The notes beneath the pieces are model-generated. The model was given only the letters and a program-made list of their open reading frames with translations, was not told where the DNA came from and ran no database searches. Both the position numbers and the translations under genes were made by a program. From Microbacteriaceae bacterium (GTDB lineage: Bacteria; Actinomycetota; Actinomycetes; Actinomycetales; Microbacteriaceae), in the NCBI GenBank assembly GCA_019639055.1, contig JAHBSP010000010.1, positions 1-53,988 on the forward strand: DNA of 53,988 nucleotides. Reading direction: 5' to 3'. Of this stretch, positions 51,332-53,988 are shown in pieces (position 1 is the first letter of the stretch; each line of letters begins with the position of its first letter).

Positions 51332-53058
51332 GTAACCCCGCATCCCGCTATGCCGAGATTCTGCTCGGTTCACTAATTTCTAAAGGATTAACAGACATTG
51401 TTGTCTCCCCGGGGTCACGCTCCCAGGCACTCGCGCTAGCTGCCGCAGATTATGAATCACAGGGTGTAATCCAATTGCGAGTCGTGGTTGATGAACGCAG
51501 TGCCGCCTTCGTTGCCCTCGGTGCCGCACTTGAAACTAAGCGCCCTGTTGTGGTGATTACCACATCCGGTAGCGCTGTTGGAAATCTTATGCCTGCCGTG
51601 ATGGAGAGTTCACACGCGGGTGTGCCACTAATCGTAATAACCGCAGACAGGCCAGATGAGCTTCGCGGTATCGCCTCGAACCAGACGACCGTGCAGGAGA
51701 AATTCTTCGCTCCATTCACCAGAAGTTTTTATGAAGTTCCCGCGCCTACCGGGAGTGAGAAAAAGTCGGAAATTGAGAAGCTCGCAGAGAAGGCTTGGAC
51801 AAGTGCCCAGACCGGACCGGTGCAGATAAATTTTGCCGCTAGGGAGCCCCTATCTGGCCCAACAGCAGGATTTGAGCAGGAGACGGGAGAGATACTACTT
51901 CCTAACCTTTCAGACACCGGGCAGGCAGATTCTGACACAGGGGAAGTAATACCCGCCAGACATTCTGCATCAACTGCAGAAGCAACGAATTCCTCCACGG
52001 ATGCACCGGAGAGCAAGAACCAGTGGCTGGCACTTTTGAAACCACGCTCGCTAGCAATAGACCCGAGTGCAAACACGGTCGTAATTGCTGGAGATAAGGC
52101 AGGGCCGGATGCAGAAAAACTGGCCGACGAAATGCGCGCACCGCTATTTGCTGAAGTAACCAGTGGTGCCAGGTTCGGCCCGAATGTGATTGTTTACTGG
52201 CGTGAACTTTTAAAAACTGAGTTGCGCGACCAGATCGAACAGGTGGTCATTTTCGGGCATCCCACCCTTTGGCGTGAAGTGGCGGAACTCTGTGCGCTTC
52301 CTCGGGTGCGCACCCTGGTCACTCCGTCGCCGGGCATCCACCAGTATGTTCCTGCTGGCGCAAGCAAAGTGCGAATCGGCAGGTTGTCTAGTAAGGGTCA
52401 CGGTGATCAGCGCTGGTTGAAACAGTGGCGAATCCTCGATCAAGAAATCGAGACCGAGTTGAACCCGATTGAATCTACCGCCGATTTGAGCGCATCCGAA
52501 TATGCTCGAGCTGAGATGAAGGCAGGGCGTGAGGCAATCACCCGCAAATCTCTCGTGGATGCAATCTGGCGCCACACCTGGCCACACGACCGACTTATTT
52601 TCGGATCTTCTCGACTTATCAGGGTTGCGGATGCGAATGTGCCGCGCAAAAATATCGTCGCCTACGCAAACCGCGGCTTGGCAGGAATTGACGGCACTAT
52701 CGCTACTGCCGTTGGTGTTGCTTCCAGTCAACTAGGAACCACTAGGGTGCTACTCGGAGACCTTGCCACCCTGCACGATATCGGCAGTTTGCAACTGGCC
52801 GCCCCTCTGAAGAACCTACAAATCGTGGTCGGCAATGACCGCGGCGGTAGCATGTTTGACCTGCTTGAAGTAAAAAATGGTGCCTCCCCTGAGCTCTTTG
52901 ACAGGGTGATGTACACGCCACATTCAACCAACTTTGAAGGGCTATCCTACGGTTTTGGCCTCGAATACAAGCAGGTAAAAACCCGCACAGAGTTGGAGGC
53001 AGCCCTGAGCGAGCAGTCAGACAGGGCAGTACTGATCGAAGTTCCGCTGGAGCGATAA
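51328..53058 (+). CDS. menD: SEPHCHC synthase (MenD)
   Basis: MenD joins 2-oxoglutarate to isochorismate with TPP, the first committed menaquinone step. The 576 residues show the N-terminal pyrimidine-binding domain (VVSPGSRSQALALAAA, VDERSAAFVALGAA, TTSGSAVGNLMPAVMES, TADRPDELRG), a central domain and the C-terminal TPP-binding region (NRGLAGIDGTIATAVG, GDLATLHDIG, VVGNDRGGSMFDLL). A Ser/Thr/Glu-rich insert lies around residues 190-230. GTG at 51328 overlaps the upstream stop. ppk2 follows after two bases. Confidence 0.96.
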   Translation: MSNPASRYAEILLGSLISKGLTDIVVSPGSRSQALALAAADYESQGVIQLRVVVDERSAAFVALGAALETKRPVVVITTSGSAVGNLMPAVMESSHAGVPLIVITADRPDELRGIASNQTTVQEKFFAPFTRSFYEVPAPTGSEKKSEIEKLAEKAWTSAQTGPVQINFAAREPLSGPTAGFEQETGEILLPNLSDTGQADSDTGEVIPARHSASTAEATNSSTDAPESKNQWLALLKPRSLAIDPSANTVVIAGDKAGPDAEKLADEMRAPLFAEVTSGARFGPNVIVYWRELLKTELRDQIEQVVIFGHPTLWREVAELCALPRVRTLVTPSPGIHQYVPAGASKVRIGRLSSKGHGDQRWLKQWRILDQEIETELNPIESTADLSASEYARAEMKAGREAITRKSLVDAIWRHTWPHDRLIFGSSRLIRVADANVPRKNIVAYANRGLAGIDGTIATAVGVASSQLGTTRVLLGDLATLHDIGSLQLAAPLKNLQIVVGNDRGGSMFDLLEVKNGASPELFDRVMYTPHSTNFEGLSYGFGLEYKQVKTRTELEAALSEQSDRAVLIEVPLER

Positions 53059-53060
53059 TC

Positions 53061-53912
53061 GTGGGCAAGAAAAGCAAAAAATTTGACCCAAGTAAATCTT
53101 TGATTGTTAGCTCTGGTTTCAAACTTGCCAGCGTGAATCAGGATGCACATCCCGGTTTCAAAGGCAGGAAACGTCAGGCCGAAAAACTTCTTGCGGAACA
53201 GAACGAAGAATTGAGCGAGCTCCAGGAAAGGCTTTACGCATCCGCTACTGGGGAAGCAACAGATGCCGTGCTGTTAGTTTTACAGGGAATGGATACCGCA
53301 GGCAAGGGCGGTATCGTTCGCAATGTTATTGGCGCGGTCGATCCGCAGGGCGTGAAACTTGCCGCATTTAAGAAACCAACAAAAGAGGAGCTTGCACACG
53401 ACTTCCTTTGGCGAATTGAGAAGCAGGTTCCTGGTGCAGGGCAGATCGGGGTTTTTGATCGCAGCCATTACGAGGATGTGCTGATACAGCGAGTGCGTTC
53501 ATTCGCGAGCGCTGAGGAGATTGAGCGGCGCTATGGAGCAATTAACGATTTTGAGGAAAGGCTCAACGCTCAGGGCATTCGTGTATTGAAAGTTATGCTT
53601 CACATTTCTAAAGGTGAACAAAAGGCTCGGTTGCTAGAGCGCCTTCACAGACCCGATAAATATTGGAAATATAACCCGGGTGATGTTGATGAGCGGCTAC
53701 TTTGGGACGATTATATGGATGCTTATCAGATCATGCTGGAGCGCACATCCACCGAAGAAAACCCCTGGTTTGTGGTTCCCGCGAACGGTAAAGACTATGC
53801 CAGGGTGGCGGTGCAGTCACTGCTTCTGAACACTTTGAGAAAGATCAACCCGGAGTGGCCACCAGCGAGTTTTGATGTTGATGCAGAAATTCGGCGCTTA
53901 GAAAACAGTTAG
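53061..53912 (+). CDS. ppk2: Polyphosphate kinase 2 (PPK2 family polyphosphate:nucleotide phosphotransferase)
   Basis: PPK2 enzymes phosphorylate nucleoside mono- or diphosphates from polyphosphate. The Walker A is GMDTAGKGGIVRNV (76-89) and the Walker B-like segment is FDRSHYEDVLIQRV, followed by the lid region KARLLERLHRPDKYWKYNPGD. The length of 283 residues is that of a single-domain PPK2. The class (AMP or ADP as acceptor) cannot be fixed here. The GTG start is two bases after menD, so it is probably co-transcribed. Confidence 0.92.
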   Translation: MGKKSKKFDPSKSLIVSSGFKLASVNQDAHPGFKGRKRQAEKLLAEQNEELSELQERLYASATGEATDAVLLVLQGMDTAGKGGIVRNVIGAVDPQGVKLAAFKKPTKEELAHDFLWRIEKQVPGAGQIGVFDRSHYEDVLIQRVRSFASAEEIERRYGAINDFEERLNAQGIRVLKVMLHISKGEQKARLLERLHRPDKYWKYNPGDVDERLLWDDYMDAYQIMLERTSTEENPWFVVPANGKDYARVAVQSLLLNTLRKINPEWPPASFDVDAEIRRLENS

Positions 53913-53988
53913 GCTACACCTGCAACTATTCCTTGCCCTAGGTCATTGGCTGGGCCAACTGCCAGCACTGTGCCTAACGAAAAGCCTG
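53909..53988 (-). CDS. C-terminal fragment of a minus-strand protein entering from the right edge
   Basis: Read on the minus strand from the window edge, an open frame encodes GFSLGTVLAVGPANDLGQ then GIVAGVA and stops with TAA at 53911-53909, overlapping the ppk2 stop by four bases. Convergent overlapping stops are frequent in this window (copies at 15.3, 19.4, 26.8 and 46.6 kb), so a real gene is likely. The small, hydrophobic residues suggest a membrane protein C-terminus, but 25 residues do not allow identification. Confidence 0.45.
   Translation of the reverse strand, partial: GFSLGTVLAVGPANDLGQGIVAGVA

Noticed and set aside
1..53988. CRISPR arrays, insertion sequences, restriction-modification or toxin-antitoxin systems
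   Set aside because: No regularly spaced repeats, transposase motifs, methyltransferase motifs or small paired toxin genes were found.

Overview
The window reads as chromosomal DNA of an actinomycete. The markers are a PerM/DUF6350 protein beside purN-purH, DUF3039, DUF4229, a BldC-type regulator, a 32-residue bS22 ribosomal protein and the actinobacterial phosphatase-TlpA-CcdA-ResB-CcsB cluster. G+C looks close to one half, and genes are packed tightly, with many 4-base start/stop overlaps and convergent genes whose stop codons overlap. Together this fits a small-genome member of the Microbacteriaceae (Rhodoluna/Aquiluna-like freshwater lineages). That placement is inference; no 16S gene is present. 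No CRISPR array, insertion sequence, prophage or integrase was seen.

Layout. 1-9.3 kb, all minus strand: purH (cut by the left edge), purN, perM, a DUF3039 protein, an ABC exporter pair, then ackA and pta for acetate/acetyl-phosphate metabolism. tRNA-Ser(GGA) follows at 9.4 kb. 9.6-13.9 kb: an unassigned membrane permease coupled to methylmalonate-semialdehyde dehydrogenase, then MgtE. 14.0-20.7 kb: glutathione peroxidase, two tandem DUF1801 proteins, an MMPL transporter divergent from a TetR regulator with a clear inverted repeat between them, coaA and a class III aminotransferase. 21-25.6 kb: a winged-helix regulator, an ABC-2 pair and an ABC-F ATPase. 25.7-29.1 kb: upp, tadA, arsC, a CDF metal transporter and proC.

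29.06-31.40 kb is the least ordinary stretch: about 0.7 kb and 0.4 kb of A+T-rich, gene-free DNA flank a lone FAD-dependent monooxygenase. 31.4-34.8 kb is a translationally coupled polyamine operon (PLP decarboxylase, AguB, AguA). 34.9-37.6 kb is a TrkH/TrkA-type potassium uptake pair divergent from an ArsR regulator with an unusual long amphipathic tail. Then come bldC, bS22, an HAD phosphatase, a membrane glycosyltransferase with an overlapping glutaredoxin-like gene, and an archaeal-type AspRS.

42.1-53.9 kb is respiratory: the System II cytochrome c maturation operon runs directly into menaquinone genes menC, menB, menE, menA and menD, with DUF4229 and PLDc_N membrane proteins between, and ends at PPK2. 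Together these supply the quinone and haem-attachment steps of an aerobic respiratory chain. The C-terminus of one more minus-strand gene enters from the right edge.

No wholly new multi-gene system could be demonstrated from sequence alone. The best candidates for new biology are the group II decarboxylase placed where an arginine decarboxylase is needed, the tailed ArsR protein, the receiver-less winged-helix regulator with its operator-like palindromes, and a 22-base palindrome before bldC.
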